36,098 bases of DNA from CAYGZA01 sp964354135 (GTDB lineage Bacteria; Planctomycetota; Planctomycetia; Pirellulales; Thermoguttaceae): assembly GCA_964354135.1 (NCBI GenBank), contig CAYGZA010000020.1:1-36098 (forward strand). Reading direction: 5' to 3'. The notes under the pieces were generated by a model. It made no database searches. It saw nothing but the letters and a program-made list of their open reading frames with translations, and was not told where the DNA came from. Position 1 is the first letter of the stretch. Each line of letters opens with the position of its first letter. Positions 16,487 through 24,493 of this stretch are shown here, in pieces. A program made the translations under genes and the position numbers.

Positions 16487-19400
16487 CTACTCTTCCCGCA
16501 AGGGGTTACCCATTTGCGCTCGGTCGGCCGGGAGCGGTTCCATCTCCGGCTCAAATGACCCGTAAGATCGTGGGCTGCCCAGCGCGGGGCCGGCCTGGTA
16601 ATCCGCCGCTGGCTCTGCCTGCGGCTCGTAGGCGGCCTGCTCCACGCGGTCGGGGCCCCTGGCTTGTTGGCCGGGGAACTTGAAGGGCCACAGCCCGCGC
16701 CGCTGCGCGGCGGCCGGGTCCTGCCCGCTGGGTTGCGGCGCCGCTTTGGGCTTCGCACTCGGTCTGCCGCCGGGTCCGGCCGGCGCCCCGTTGGCCTCGG
16801 GGTGGAGCGGCATCTCATTCCGGACGGGCGATCCTGCCCGCGAGGAGCCTTGCTCCGGACGTGGTTGCGGGGGAGCGGGGGTCGGCAGCATGTCGGCGCT
16901 CGGCTTCAGGTCGGGGTAGATGACGTTGGTCTCGCCATCCGTCCAATCGTCGCGCCGGCCGCGAAGCCCGCCGTCTCCGTGCATCTGGAGCACGTCGTTC
17001 AGGCACCAGTGCATGCGGGCGACCTCGGCGTTTTTCAGGGCATCCGCGTCCTCCTGGCTCTTGATGATGTGCGGCGTCATGATGATCACGAGCTCGACCC
17101 GTCGAACCGACGTGAAGTTGTAGCGGAACAGCGTCCCCAGGACGGGCACGTCGGCCAACAGCGGCACCTTGCGCTCGATGTCCGACCGCTGCTTGCTCAG
17201 AAGCCCGCCCAGCAGGATCGTCTGGCCGCTCATCGCGCTGACGGTGGTTTGCGCGTAGGTTTGGTTGATGCGCGGCGAGCGGATGGTCTGCCCGTTGGTG
17301 GTGATGGAAATGGGGATTCCCTCGGCCTCGGGCCCGACCTCCGACTTTTGGGCGTCGATCTCCATGACGACCATCCCGTCCGGGGTGATTCGCGGGCGGA
17401 CCTGGAGGATGAGGCCCACGTTGGCGTACTCCACGTTGTTGGTCTGGCCGTACTGGCTGAACGTGACGCCGCGGATCTGGGGGACGATCTGGCCCACCTG
17501 GATGTAGGCCGCCTGGTTGTCGAGGGTCTGGATTTGAGGCCGGCTGAGGACCTCCAGCCGCTTGTTCTCCTTGAGGGCCCGCAAGAGGACGCTCACGCTC
17601 TCGCTGGAGGCCGAGAGCACCAGCCCGCCGAAACCCAGTTGGCTGTTGGACCGGCCCACGGCGAAATTCGACAGCCCTTGCGAGCCCACCCTGCTCGCCG
17701 CCGCGAGGGCCTTGTCGGCCCCGCTGTTGCCAAACGGCGTGTTGTTGAAGTTGAAGCCCGGCGTGTTGCTGGCCGACTGGATGATCTGATTCGTGGCGGT
17801 CGGATTCCCCAGGGAGTTGTAGCTGGTCTGCGAGGTGGTGACGATGTCGCCCAGCAGGCTGCGGTCGAAGAGGATCGAGTCCTGGAGCCCGAGCTCCACG
17901 CCGAACTCGTCGGAATCGCTGAGGTCCACCTCGGCGATGAGGACCTGGATCATCACCATCGCGGGCCGCTTGTCCAGGTCTTCGACGAGCTTCACGATCT
18001 CGTCGTAGAATCGCGGCGTCGCGCTGATGATCAAGGCGTTGCTCACCTCCTCCGCCACCACGATGACCTCCTGCTCGATCTGCTCGAAGGGGCTCAAGAG
18101 CCCCGGAGCGATGGTCCGCGGGATGCCGCGCTCGGTGCGGAGGAAGTTGCTGAGGGCCGTGGCCACCTCGGGGGCGTAGGCGTTCTTGAGGCGGACGACC
18201 GTGTTCTTGCGGTTCCGCACGTCGGCGGCGTCGAGGCGCAGGAGGATCGCTTCCACCACCGTCAAGTCACTGCCGGTGCCGGTCGCGAGGATGCTGTTGG
18301 TCCGGATGTCGACGGCGAAACGGAGCTGCACCAGGGAGCTCTCGCTCGGCTGTGCCGCCGTCTGGAGGGCCGGCTGCGGGCCGGCCGCCCCCCCGGTCGT
18401 CGGCTGCCCGAAAAGGTCTTCCAGCATGGTCGACAACGCGGTCGCATCGCTATTGATGATGGTGAAGACCTTGATCTGCGCTTGCGTCGCCGGCGGCTGG
18501 TCCAGCTCCTGGACCAGGGCCGCGATCAAGGGCATGCTCTCGGCCGGGGCCGAAACCAGCAGCGTGTTGGCCCGGGCGTCCGACGTGATCCGCACCTCGC
18601 TGAGAATCCCCGAGCTGAGACGGCGCTGGCCCTGCGGGTCGACGGTGACGAATTGCAGCTTCGCCGAGCGCTGGTCGGCCGCGGCACGCCCGGCGGCGGT
18701 GGGGGCACCGGGCGCACCGGGGGCGCCGGGGAACGCAGCGCCGGCCTGGCCGGCAGCGGCACCCGCCAGCCCCGCGACCTGGCCCCGGATCGCCGTGTCC
18801 AGCGTCCGCGACAACGTATCGGCCAGCGTGTGTTTGAGCTGGAACAGCCGGATCTCGTTGACCGCGTCCGTGTCCGCCGTGTCGATCCGCGCGATCATCG
18901 ACAGCACTTCCGCCATGTCGCGCGGGCTGGCCTGCACGACGAGCGCATTGGAGCGGGCGTCGGCCGTGACCCGAACCACCGGCCCCAGACCGCCGCGGTC
19001 GGTGAAGAACCCCTGAATGGTCGTCTGCGCCGTGGTCGCCGCTGCGTGCTTCAGACGGACCACCTGGAACTGCGACTCCGGGGCGACGGGGAAATCCAGC
19101 CGCTTGACCAGTTGCACCACCCGCTCGACGTTCTCTTTCCGGCCCACCAACAGGAGCGCGTTCGGTTTCATCAACGGGATCATGTACACGTTCCCCTGCC
19201 GTGCCTGGTAGACCTGGGTGTAGAGCTGGTTGATCAGCGTGGACATTGCCTGGCAGTCGACGTGCTGGAGGAACTGGACCTCGATGGCGGGCTCGGTCTC
19301 CGCGCTGAGCTTCTCGATCTGCTGGATGATCTCGGTGACCTGCTGCACGTCGCGGCGGTGGCCGCGGATGATCAGCACGTCGAGGCCCTCGAGCAGCTCG

Positions 19401-20626
19401 ATCTGCACCGGTCCGACCAAACCGCCTCCTTCTTCCGTCCCGGCCGGGGGTTTTTCGGCGGGCGGCGGTCCTTTCGGGGCGGCGCCACCGGGCGCGGGCT
19501 GGGTCGCCGGCTTCACGGCGGTGCCGGCGGGCGCCTCTTTCTCCCCTTTGTCGGCCGCCTTGGCGCCAGGCTGGAAGAGCCTCGCGGCCAGCGGCATCTC
19601 CTTCTCATCCATCGCCACGGCGCGGGGCGCGGCCGGCTCCCGCACGGCATTCCCGGTGCGAATCGCCGCCACGGTCCGCTGGATGTCGGCCGGCCGCGTC
19701 ATGGCCAGCGGCACGAGCCGCGTGCTCTGATCGGGCGTCTGCTTGGAACCGTCCAGGGTGCGGATCAGTTGGAACAACGACTCGGCCGCTGCCCCCGTCC
19801 CCGCGACGTGAACGCGCTGGCTCCGGCGGTCGATGGATAGGTCCAGCACGCTGCGGTCGTTCAACGTCATGCGGTAAGCCGTGACGTCGGCGTGCCCGCT
19901 GCTGACCGGCACCAAGCGGCCCCCTAGCGCCGTTACGAGCGATGCCTCCACTTGCTCCGCCGTCGTGTTGTGCAACTGAATGTCCGAAGGGCGAATGCCG
20001 GCAGGCGGAGTCTGCCTTCCGCCGGGCGCGGCGGCTTCGCCGGGCTGCACGCCGCGCGGGACGGCGGTCCCCGGCTGGGCCTCGCCCAACCGGCCGGCGA
20101 TCTTCGTCTGAATTCCGGGAGGGGCCAGCACCAGGATCTGCGCCGTCCGCTGATCCGGCACGATCCGCACCCCGGGCGTCGTGCCAAACTCCTGGCTGAG
20201 CGCCCCGGCGATGCCCGCCGCTGTTCCGGGACGGCACGCATAGACCTTCAGTACCGGCTCCGTCGCGGGGGCGGGGGCGGCTTCCGACGGCCTCTCGTCG
20301 CCCTGATCGAGAGACCGAACCGCCCTCTGGGCAATCTGGTGAGATTGGGATGACCCGCGAACCAGGACACGGTTGGCTCGCCGATCGGCTACAACCTCGG
20401 TTCCGGGCGGCAGGAGCGAACTCAGCGCGGCCTCCACGTCCCCGGCCTGAACGTGTTGAAGGGAATACGGGCGAAAGTCGCCGGCGCCGGCGTTTTGAGT
20501 TTGGATTGTCTGAGCCGAGGCGGCCATCTGAACAACGCCGGCGATTATCGCCGCTATGGCGGTCGTCAGGAGGGCCCGCGGCGCGGGACGATCGACGTTT
20601 CTGGATGCCTTTGTCCCGATGCTCAT
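16487..20626 (-). CDS. Very long secretin (GspD/PilQ superfamily outer-membrane pore)
   Basis: 1379 residues; typical GspD has about 650. A signal peptide ends at ASA (residue 38). About ten modules with the secretin-N pattern follow, each with a beta strand, helix and a D-x-R-x-N-x-L/V-type strand (VVADRRANRVLVRG, VTADARSNALVVQA, ITSDARANTLLVSA, VDIRTNSILATG and others). Two Pro/Ala/Gly linkers occur near 350-400 and 620-650. The pore domain is at ~1010-1180 with VPVLGTLF near 1157 and the C-terminal VELVIIMTPHII strand. A Pro-rich tail of about 200 residues ends it. ATG 20626 is chosen because the signal peptide follows and GGAAAG lies upstream. Secretins form outer-membrane export channels of type II secretion or type IV pili. 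No gspE/F/G genes are nearby. Confidence 0.93.
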   Translation of the reverse strand: MSIGTKASRNVDRPAPRALLTTAIAAIIAGVVQMAASAQTIQTQNAGAGDFRPYSLQHVQAGDVEAALSSLLPPGTEVVADRRANRVLVRGSSQSHQIAQRAVRSLDQGDERPSEAAPAPATEPVLKVYACRPGTAAGIAGALSQEFGTTPGVRIVPDQRTAQILVLAPPGIQTKIAGRLGEAQPGTAVPRGVQPGEAAAPGGRQTPPAGIRPSDIQLHNTTAEQVEASLVTALGGRLVPVSSGHADVTAYRMTLNDRSVLDLSIDRRSQRVHVAGTGAAAESLFQLIRTLDGSKQTPDQSTRLVPLAMTRPADIQRTVAAIRTGNAVREPAAPRAVAMDEKEMPLAARLFQPGAKAADKGEKEAPAGTAVKPATQPAPGGAAPKGPPPAEKPPAGTEEGGGLVGPVQIELLEGLDVLIIRGHRRDVQQVTEIIQQIEKLSAETEPAIEVQFLQHVDCQAMSTLINQLYTQVYQARQGNVYMIPLMKPNALLLVGRKENVERVVQLVKRLDFPVAPESQFQVVRLKHAAATTAQTTIQGFFTDRGGLGPVVRVTADARSNALVVQASPRDMAEVLSMIARIDTADTDAVNEIRLFQLKHTLADTLSRTLDTAIRGQVAGLAGAAAGQAGAAFPGAPGAPGAPTAAGRAAADQRSAKLQFVTVDPQGQRRLSSGILSEVRITSDARANTLLVSAPAESMPLIAALVQELDQPPATQAQIKVFTIINSDATALSTMLEDLFGQPTTGGAAGPQPALQTAAQPSESSLVQLRFAVDIRTNSILATGTGSDLTVVEAILLRLDAADVRNRKNTVVRLKNAYAPEVATALSNFLRTERGIPRTIAPGLLSPFEQIEQEVIVVAEEVSNALIISATPRFYDEIVKLVEDLDKRPAMVMIQVLIAEVDLSDSDEFGVELGLQDSILFDRSLLGDIVTTSQTSYNSLGNPTATNQIIQSASNTPGFNFNNTPFGNSGADKALAAASRVGSQGLSNFAVGRSNSQLGFGGLVLSASSESVSVLLRALKENKRLEVLSRPQIQTLDNQAAYIQVGQIVPQIRGVTFSQYGQTNNVEYANVGLILQVRPRITPDGMVVMEIDAQKSEVGPEAEGIPISITTNGQTIRSPRINQTYAQTTVSAMSGQTILLGGLLSKQRSDIERKVPLLADVPVLGTLFRYNFTSVRRVELVIIMTPHIIKSQEDADALKNAEVARMHWCLNDVLQMHGDGGLRGRRDDWTDGETNVIYPDLKPSADMLPTPAPPQPRPEQGSSRAGSPVRNEMPLHPEANGAPAGPGGRPSAKPKAAPQPSGQDPAAAQRRGLWPFKFPGQQARGPDRVEQAAYEPQAEPAADYQAGPALGSPRSYGSFEPEMEPLPADRAQMGNPLREE

Positions 20627-20725
20627 GGTATTTTCTTTCCTATCCGAGCTTCGCGTCCTGATTCGGAGGAGCCGGTATGCCGGGCGCACAGTTTGCGCGA
20701 TCCGAATAATCGGCAAACTTTCCCC

Positions 20726-20817
20726 AGTTCTCCAGGAGATTATGAAAAGAACCCCGAAAGACCGGGGGGCGGAGTCCCGGTGCGGTAAGAGAGGCATGTT
20801 CCGGGACCTGGAGAACT
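20726..20817. other. Inverted-repeat element in the secretin leader, possible structured RNA
   Basis: Perfect 11-bp arms AGTTCTCCAGG (20726-20736) and CCTGGAGAACT (20807-20817) enclose two further hairpins: CCCCG/CGGGG (20752-20756, 20763-20767) and GTCCCGG/CCGGGAC (20774-20780, 20801-20807). Together they suggest a three-way junction 100-190 bases upstream of the secretin start. It matches no riboswitch I recognise. On the plus strand a 25-codon frame (20742-20819) with AGGAG before its ATG crosses the element, so a tiny gene is an alternative reading. Confidence 0.45.
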
Positions 20818-20903
20818 AGCCCCGGCGAGGAATCCGGGGGCACCACGGGCACGCGAGGCGCGGTCGCGGAAAGAGTAAGCATTCACCGAAGTCGTCCAGA
20901 GGA

Positions 20904-21050
20904 CCCTCGTTCCCACGCTCCGGCGTGGGAACGCAATGCTGCGACGCTCCGCGTCCGCCAGCCGCAATCGCCGGTGCCGCAACAGATTACGCCAAGGAGC
21001 GGGACGCAGAGCATCCAGCAGTGTGTGACGACGCAGAGCGTCGTCACGAG
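20904..21050. repeat. Dispersed-type inverted repeat block upstream of rnc
   Basis: The block opens with perfect 11-bp arms CGTTCCCACGC (20908-20918) and GCGTGGGAACG (20923-20933) around TCCG and closes with 10-bp arms GTGACGACGC (21025-21034) and GCGTCGTCAC (21038-21047) around AGA. ACGCAGAGC strings lie in the second half. I recall this type of string as a widespread bacterial intergenic repeat. The rest of the 20627-21157 gap shows only the secretin leader element and the rnc promoter. Confidence 0.6.
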
Positions 21051-21072
21051 GTCTCTTGGACGGAGAACGAAG

Positions 21073-21101
21073 TTGACAAAACGCCCTATCCCGGTTAGGT
21101 T
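21073..21101 (+). promoter_or_regulatory. Candidate sigma-70 promoter for rnc
   Basis: A perfect -35 TTGACA (21073-21078), a 17-base spacer and a weak -10 TAGGTT (21096-21101) predict a start near 21108, about 50 bases before the rnc ATG. Confidence 0.45.
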
Positions 21102-21157
21102 TACGGAGTTGGGGCCTCTTGGAGGGTACCCGTGCATTCTTGAAGGAGCCGCCTTGC

Positions 21158-21895
21158 ATGGCGACCGAGCTTCCGCCCGATGCGGCGTGCGACTTGACGG
21201 CGATGCTGGAAGAGTGCGAGTCGCGGCTTGGGTACCGGTTCTCGGATCGCACGCTCTTGAGGGCGGCATTGACCCATGCTTCAGGGGCGGTCCACCGGCT
21301 GGCGTCCAACGAGCGGTTGGAATTCCTCGGCGATGCCATCCTCGGCATGGTGGTCTGCGACCGCCTGTTTCAGCGCTACCCGGAGTATTTGGAAGGGGAC
21401 CTGACGCAGTTGAAGTCGATCGTCGTGAGCCGTCAGACTTGCGCTAAAATCAGTGAGGCATTGGGGTTGCGCGAATGTCTTATCCTCGGAAAAGGGATGA
21501 CGACCAACCCGGTGGTTCCTTCCTCGCTCTTGGCCAACGTGTTCGAATCGCTGATCGCGGCGATCTACATCGACGGCGGGACGGAGGCGGCCCGCCGGTT
21601 CATCGAACGGCACGTGGAATCGGAGATCGTCCTGGCGGCTGAAGGGGAGTCGGGGGAGAACTACAAGTCGTTGCTCCAGCAAGTGGCTCAGCGCGAACAC
21701 GGCACGACGCCGGTCTATCAACTGTTGGACGAAAAGGGGCCCGATCACAGCAAGTGCTTCAAGATTTCCGCGCAGATCGGCGTCCATCGGTATCAGGCGG
21801 CATGGGGACGGAACAAGAAGGAAGCCGAACAGCGGGCGGCGCGGAACGCCCTCCATCAGCTCGACGGCGAGGCGCCGCCGTTCCCGTCGGATTGA
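21158..21895 (+). CDS. rnc: Ribonuclease III
   Basis: 245 residues. RNase III cleaves double-stranded RNA in rRNA maturation and mRNA turnover. The signature NERLEFLGDAILG gives E52, E55 and D59. The second acidic cluster reads LLANVFESLIAAIY, so N127 stands where E. coli has D114, while E130 matches the essential E117. A double-stranded RNA-binding domain spans ~167-237 (NYKSLLQQVAQREHG, then GRNKKEAEQRAARNAL). ATG 21158 is chosen because AAGGAG lies 9 bases upstream; an in-frame TTG at 21119 lacks one. A strong terminator follows 46 bases after the stop, so it is probably monocistronic. Confidence 0.95.
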   Translation: MATELPPDAACDLTAMLEECESRLGYRFSDRTLLRAALTHASGAVHRLASNERLEFLGDAILGMVVCDRLFQRYPEYLEGDLTQLKSIVVSRQTCAKISEALGLRECLILGKGMTTNPVVPSSLLANVFESLIAAIYIDGGTEAARRFIERHVESEIVLAAEGESGENYKSLLQQVAQREHGTTPVYQLLDEKGPDHSKCFKISAQIGVHRYQAAWGRNKKEAEQRAARNALHQLDGEAPPFPSD

Positions 21896-21941
21896 TCCGG
21901 GACTCAGCGGCCGGCCCCGAGCCGGGCACTCGTCAAGAAAC

Positions 21942-21976
21942 AGAAACGCCCGGCCGGACGCCGGGCGTTTCTTTCT
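21942..21976 (+). terminator. Rho-independent terminator after rnc
   Basis: A perfect 12-bp GC-rich stem, AGAAACGCCCGG (21942-21953) and CCGGGCGTTTCT (21961-21972), has a 7-base loop and is followed by a T-rich run. The A-run on the other side makes it partly bidirectional, so it may also serve the small minus-strand gene ending at 22056. Confidence 0.85.
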
Positions 21977-22055
21977 CGTCGGAGCATGCGAAGGTCGCGG
22001 CGACGACCGTCCGCCTCGGCATGTCTGCCGGACGACGGCCGTCCGCCCGGCACGC

Positions 22056-22127
22056 TTACTTGCGGGCCTTCTTCCTCTTGGCCACCTTCTTCTTAGCGAC
22101 CTTCTTCTTCGCTTTCTTCTTGGCCAC
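22056..22127 (-). CDS. 23-residue Lys/Ala/Val peptide (histone-tail-like)
   Basis: A GTG-started frame encodes 23 residues, made almost only of Lys, Ala and Val with two Arg, in the pattern A-K-K-K-(A/V), ending KRKKARK. The start has a perfect AGGAGG (22135-22140) at 7-base spacing, which singles out this frame over the overlapping ATG frame. The pattern is that of AKKK-type histone H1-like tails known as nucleic-acid-binding segments in many bacteria, and I infer a DNA- or RNA-binding role. A sigma-70-like promoter lies at 22369-22396, leaving a leader of about 235 bases. The bidirectional terminator at 21942-21976 is downstream. Confidence 0.6.
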   Translation of the reverse strand: MAKKKAKKKVAKKKVAKRKKARK

Positions 22128-22140
22128 CTCATGTCCTCCT

Positions 22141-22641
22141 AACAAGCGTTACGGGCGATCTCCTTGCCGACCGTCGGGCTGGGTCCGAATCTCGACAGGT
22201 GGCTCGCCACCGGACCGAAACCACGAGCTCACCACCGCTTTCGCGCCGTTGCCGTCCTGCGAAGGCTCGAAAAGTGATGCGCTCTTCATACTCGCTGCTC
22301 ATTTTCTTCAGCGGAGAATGGTGGAGAACAACGAGCTTGCACCGCACCACGCTCCTCAATTCTGCCATATCGTATCCATTCCCAGAATAATTTCAAGTAC
22401 TATTTTTCCATCTTGGGAAAATTTTTTTCGATTTCTTGCCGGGTGCACAGCCGACCTCATTACGAATCCAACGCACGCCGAGGATGCGCGCCGCGGTTGC
22501 GCGCCGCACGCGCGCCGGCGCATCGGATCACGACGAGGCCGCGCACGCCGCGAATCGACGCGCCTTGAGCTTCAACAAGTCCCTTCGACGCGAGCGGGCC
22601 CGAAGGGTGCAACGCGTGAGGCGTCCGCCGCGCGGATTGCC
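22141..22641. other. Non-coding gap with AT-rich promoter zone and CG-rich tract
   Basis: Apart from the promoter at 22369-22396 I see no gene. A minus-strand frame of 79 codons (22129-22368) ends one base before the Lys-rich GTG but has no Shine-Dalgarno, lower third-position GC than its neighbours, and begins inside the predicted -10 region. Bases 22490-22560 are a dense GCGC/CGCG tract of unknown meaning. The stretch 22380-22440 is strikingly AT-rich for this window. Confidence 0.5.
22369..22396 (-). promoter_or_regulatory. Sigma-70-like promoter for the Lys-rich peptide gene
   Basis: On the minus strand TTGAAA (22391-22396) and TACGAT (22369-22374) are separated by 16 bases. An A-run with AAAAATTTT-like sequence lies just upstream (22405-22430) as a possible UP element. 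The predicted start is near 22362. Confidence 0.5.
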
Positions 22642-23397
22642 CTACGGCGACGGCTTGTCGGCGGCGACGGGCGGTTTTCCCGCCGCCCACGCCGTTCCTC
22701 GGCGGATGATCTCGGCGACGCCGGGCATCTTGAACGCCTTCACGTCGTGTCCCAACGGCGTGTGGAACACGCGCCCCTTGCCGAAATTGAAGACGAAGGC
22801 CATCGGATGGTCTTTCCCGGTGACTTTCGACCGCGACGCGGCCAGGATCTGAATCGGCCTTTCGCCCACCAGGCAGGTGTAGAGCTCGTCGTCCGCCTGG
22901 AAGTCCTTCATCCCGCGGGTGATGGGATGCTCCTTGTCCACAATCTTCACGGTGAACGGCCCGCGGGGGTCGTGACCGGTCTTCTTGTCCCAGACCCGAC
23001 CCGCCAGGTCGGCGAACTCGGGCCAGTCCTCGAAGGCCCCACAGGCAAAGTGCAGCATCACGAGGCCCTTGCCCTCGCGGACGAGCTTGACGAGGTTGGC
23101 CTTCGCTTGCTCCCCCCGCGGGAGCGGATCGTAGTTCTTGAAATGCAGGACGAGCACGTCGTACGAGAAGATCTCGTCCGAGGCCAGGTCCCCCGGCTTT
23201 TCCGTGACGGTGACGTCGAGCCTCGGGTCCTTCTTGAGCTCTTCGACCACGGCGGGCGTGGTTTGCCTCCAGAGGTGTCCCTCGTAATCGACTCCCGTGA
23301 CGAGCAGGACGCGGATCTTGCCGGCATCCGCCGGGGCGTCGCCCGGGGCGGAAACGAGCGTCAGGCCGAAGCAGAGCGTTGCCAGAAGTGAGTTCAT
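22642..23397 (-). CDS. Secreted ThuA-domain protein
   Basis: 251 residues. A signal peptide occupies ~1-22 (LLATLCFGLTLVSAPG). The ThuA domain, a class-I glutamine-amidotransferase-like fold linked to sugar use, covers the rest: IRVLLVTGVDYEGHLWRQT, YDVLVLHFKNYDPLP, GKGLVMLHFACGAFEDWPEF, KEHPITRGMKDFQADDELY and GKGRVFHTPLGHD. The biochemical activity of the family is poorly defined. Start 23397 has GGGAGA about 8 bases upstream. It lies 23 bases behind the isomerase gene on the same strand, so the two form an operon of sugar metabolism. Confidence 0.88.
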   Translation of the reverse strand: MNSLLATLCFGLTLVSAPGDAPADAGKIRVLLVTGVDYEGHLWRQTTPAVVEELKKDPRLDVTVTEKPGDLASDEIFSYDVLVLHFKNYDPLPRGEQAKANLVKLVREGKGLVMLHFACGAFEDWPEFADLAGRVWDKKTGHDPRGPFTVKIVDKEHPITRGMKDFQADDELYTCLVGERPIQILAASRSKVTGKDHPMAFVFNFGKGRVFHTPLGHDVKAFKMPGVAEIIRRGTAWAAGKPPVAADKPSP

Positions 23398-23420
23398 GGG
23401 GGTTTCTCCCAGGGATTGAG

Positions 23421-24266
23421 TCAGCCCACGAGGGGGCGGAGGAATTCGATGCTCTTGCGGATGTTCTCGTCGGTGCCGTGGCACTCAATCGAGACCACCC
23501 CGTTCCAGCCCGTCTGCTTGAGATAGGCGATGCAATTCTTGATGTTGTCCGCGTTCACGCCGCCGCCCAGCGGCACCTCGGAGCAACCGATCCCGGTCTC
23601 CTCGCCGCGCATCGCCGCCGCCAGTCCCGGGCTCACGTCCTTGATGTGGCAGTGCGAAAGGTACTTGCGGAACCGCTTGAGGTACTCCAGCGGGTCGTTG
23701 CCGGAGATATAGGTGTTGCCGGTGTCGAAGTTGAACCGCAAGAGCGGCGAGTCGAAGTGCTTGAAGAGCCGCTGGAGGAAGTCGGCGTTGGTCGTGTACG
23801 GCCCGTGCGTCTCGATGTTGATCGTCACGCCGTAATCCTCCGCCCAGGAGAGGCACTGGCGGTAGTTCTCACAGGCGATGCGGAAGACCTCTTCGTCGGA
23901 GTAGCCCTCGGGCTTGGTTGCCCCGTCGGTGGTGTCGACGATCGGGCAGTCGATCTCGGCGGCGAAGCGAATGGCCTGCTGGACGTACTGGACGCCGAAG
24001 GTCGAGCCGTCGGGCCCCATCAGCGGGAAGGCGCCGTCGATCTGCGACACCTTCAGGCCCTTGGAGTCGAGGTACTTCTTCAGCCTGCGGGGGTTCGATT
24101 GCAGCGAGACCGACGGGTCGTACCCCAGGCCGTGGACGAAGTACTGGCCGTGGATCACCCCGAACTCGATGTGCGACAGCTTGTACTTGACCGCCGAATC
24201 GACGGCCGTCTGAAAACTCCCGCTCAAAGCCCGCCAGTTGTCGGTGTGCATTCCCAGCTCAATCAT
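23421..24266 (-). CDS. Sugar phosphate isomerase/epimerase (TIM barrel)
   Basis: 281 residues of the xylose-isomerase-like family, which isomerises or epimerises sugars, or dehydrates inosose, with a divalent metal. Probable metal ligands are E152 (NIETHG), D181 (FNFDTGN), H207 (HCHIKD) and E261 (SIECHG). No signal peptide, so cytoplasmic. The ATG at 24266 has AAGGAG with 7-base spacing; an in-frame upstream start lacks support. It heads the operon with the ThuA gene. The exact substrate is not visible. Confidence 0.9.
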   Translation of the reverse strand: MIELGMHTDNWRALSGSFQTAVDSAVKYKLSHIEFGVIHGQYFVHGLGYDPSVSLQSNPRRLKKYLDSKGLKVSQIDGAFPLMGPDGSTFGVQYVQQAIRFAAEIDCPIVDTTDGATKPEGYSDEEVFRIACENYRQCLSWAEDYGVTINIETHGPYTTNADFLQRLFKHFDSPLLRFNFDTGNTYISGNDPLEYLKRFRKYLSHCHIKDVSPGLAAAMRGEETGIGCSEVPLGGGVNADNIKNCIAYLKQTGWNGVVSIECHGTDENIRKSIEFLRPLVG

Positions 24267-24430
24267 CCTCGGTCTCCTTGAAGCGTTTCCTGTTTCGTGA
24301 AACGGTATGGATCGCAATCCGCAGGCGTGCCGGATCATGAACAGGATAAGCGACTTGCGTCGCCGCTTCAAGCCCCCGGGTCAATGGCCGCACGCCGGAT
24401 TACCATCAGGGCGAATCTGGGAGGCACTCC

Positions 24431-24493
24431 ATGCCCGACGACGTGGCGCACAAGCACGCACTGATCGTCAGTCCGGACGCTCTTAGCGGCTGA
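24431..24493 (+). pseudogene. Possible remnant: 20-codon frame with good ribosome binding site
   Basis: GGGAGG six bases before an ATG opens a frame of 20 codons starting MPDDVAHKHALIVSPDALSG. It looks like the N-terminus of a response-regulator or nucleotide-binding protein cut short, and it overlaps the 3' end of the M56 gene by 11 bases. It may be a gene truncated by a past rearrangement, or chance. Confidence 0.2.

Noticed and set aside
21281..22132. ATG-started 283-codon frame overlapping the Lys-rich peptide and running antisense to rnc
   Set aside because: The ATG is only 2 bases from AGGAGG, and the frame crosses the terminator and the rnc gene; the GTG frame has correct spacing.
22129..22368. 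79-codon minus-strand frame ending one base before the Lys-rich peptide
   Set aside because: No Shine-Dalgarno, its ATG abuts the predicted -10, composition unlike neighbouring genes and no recognisable motif.
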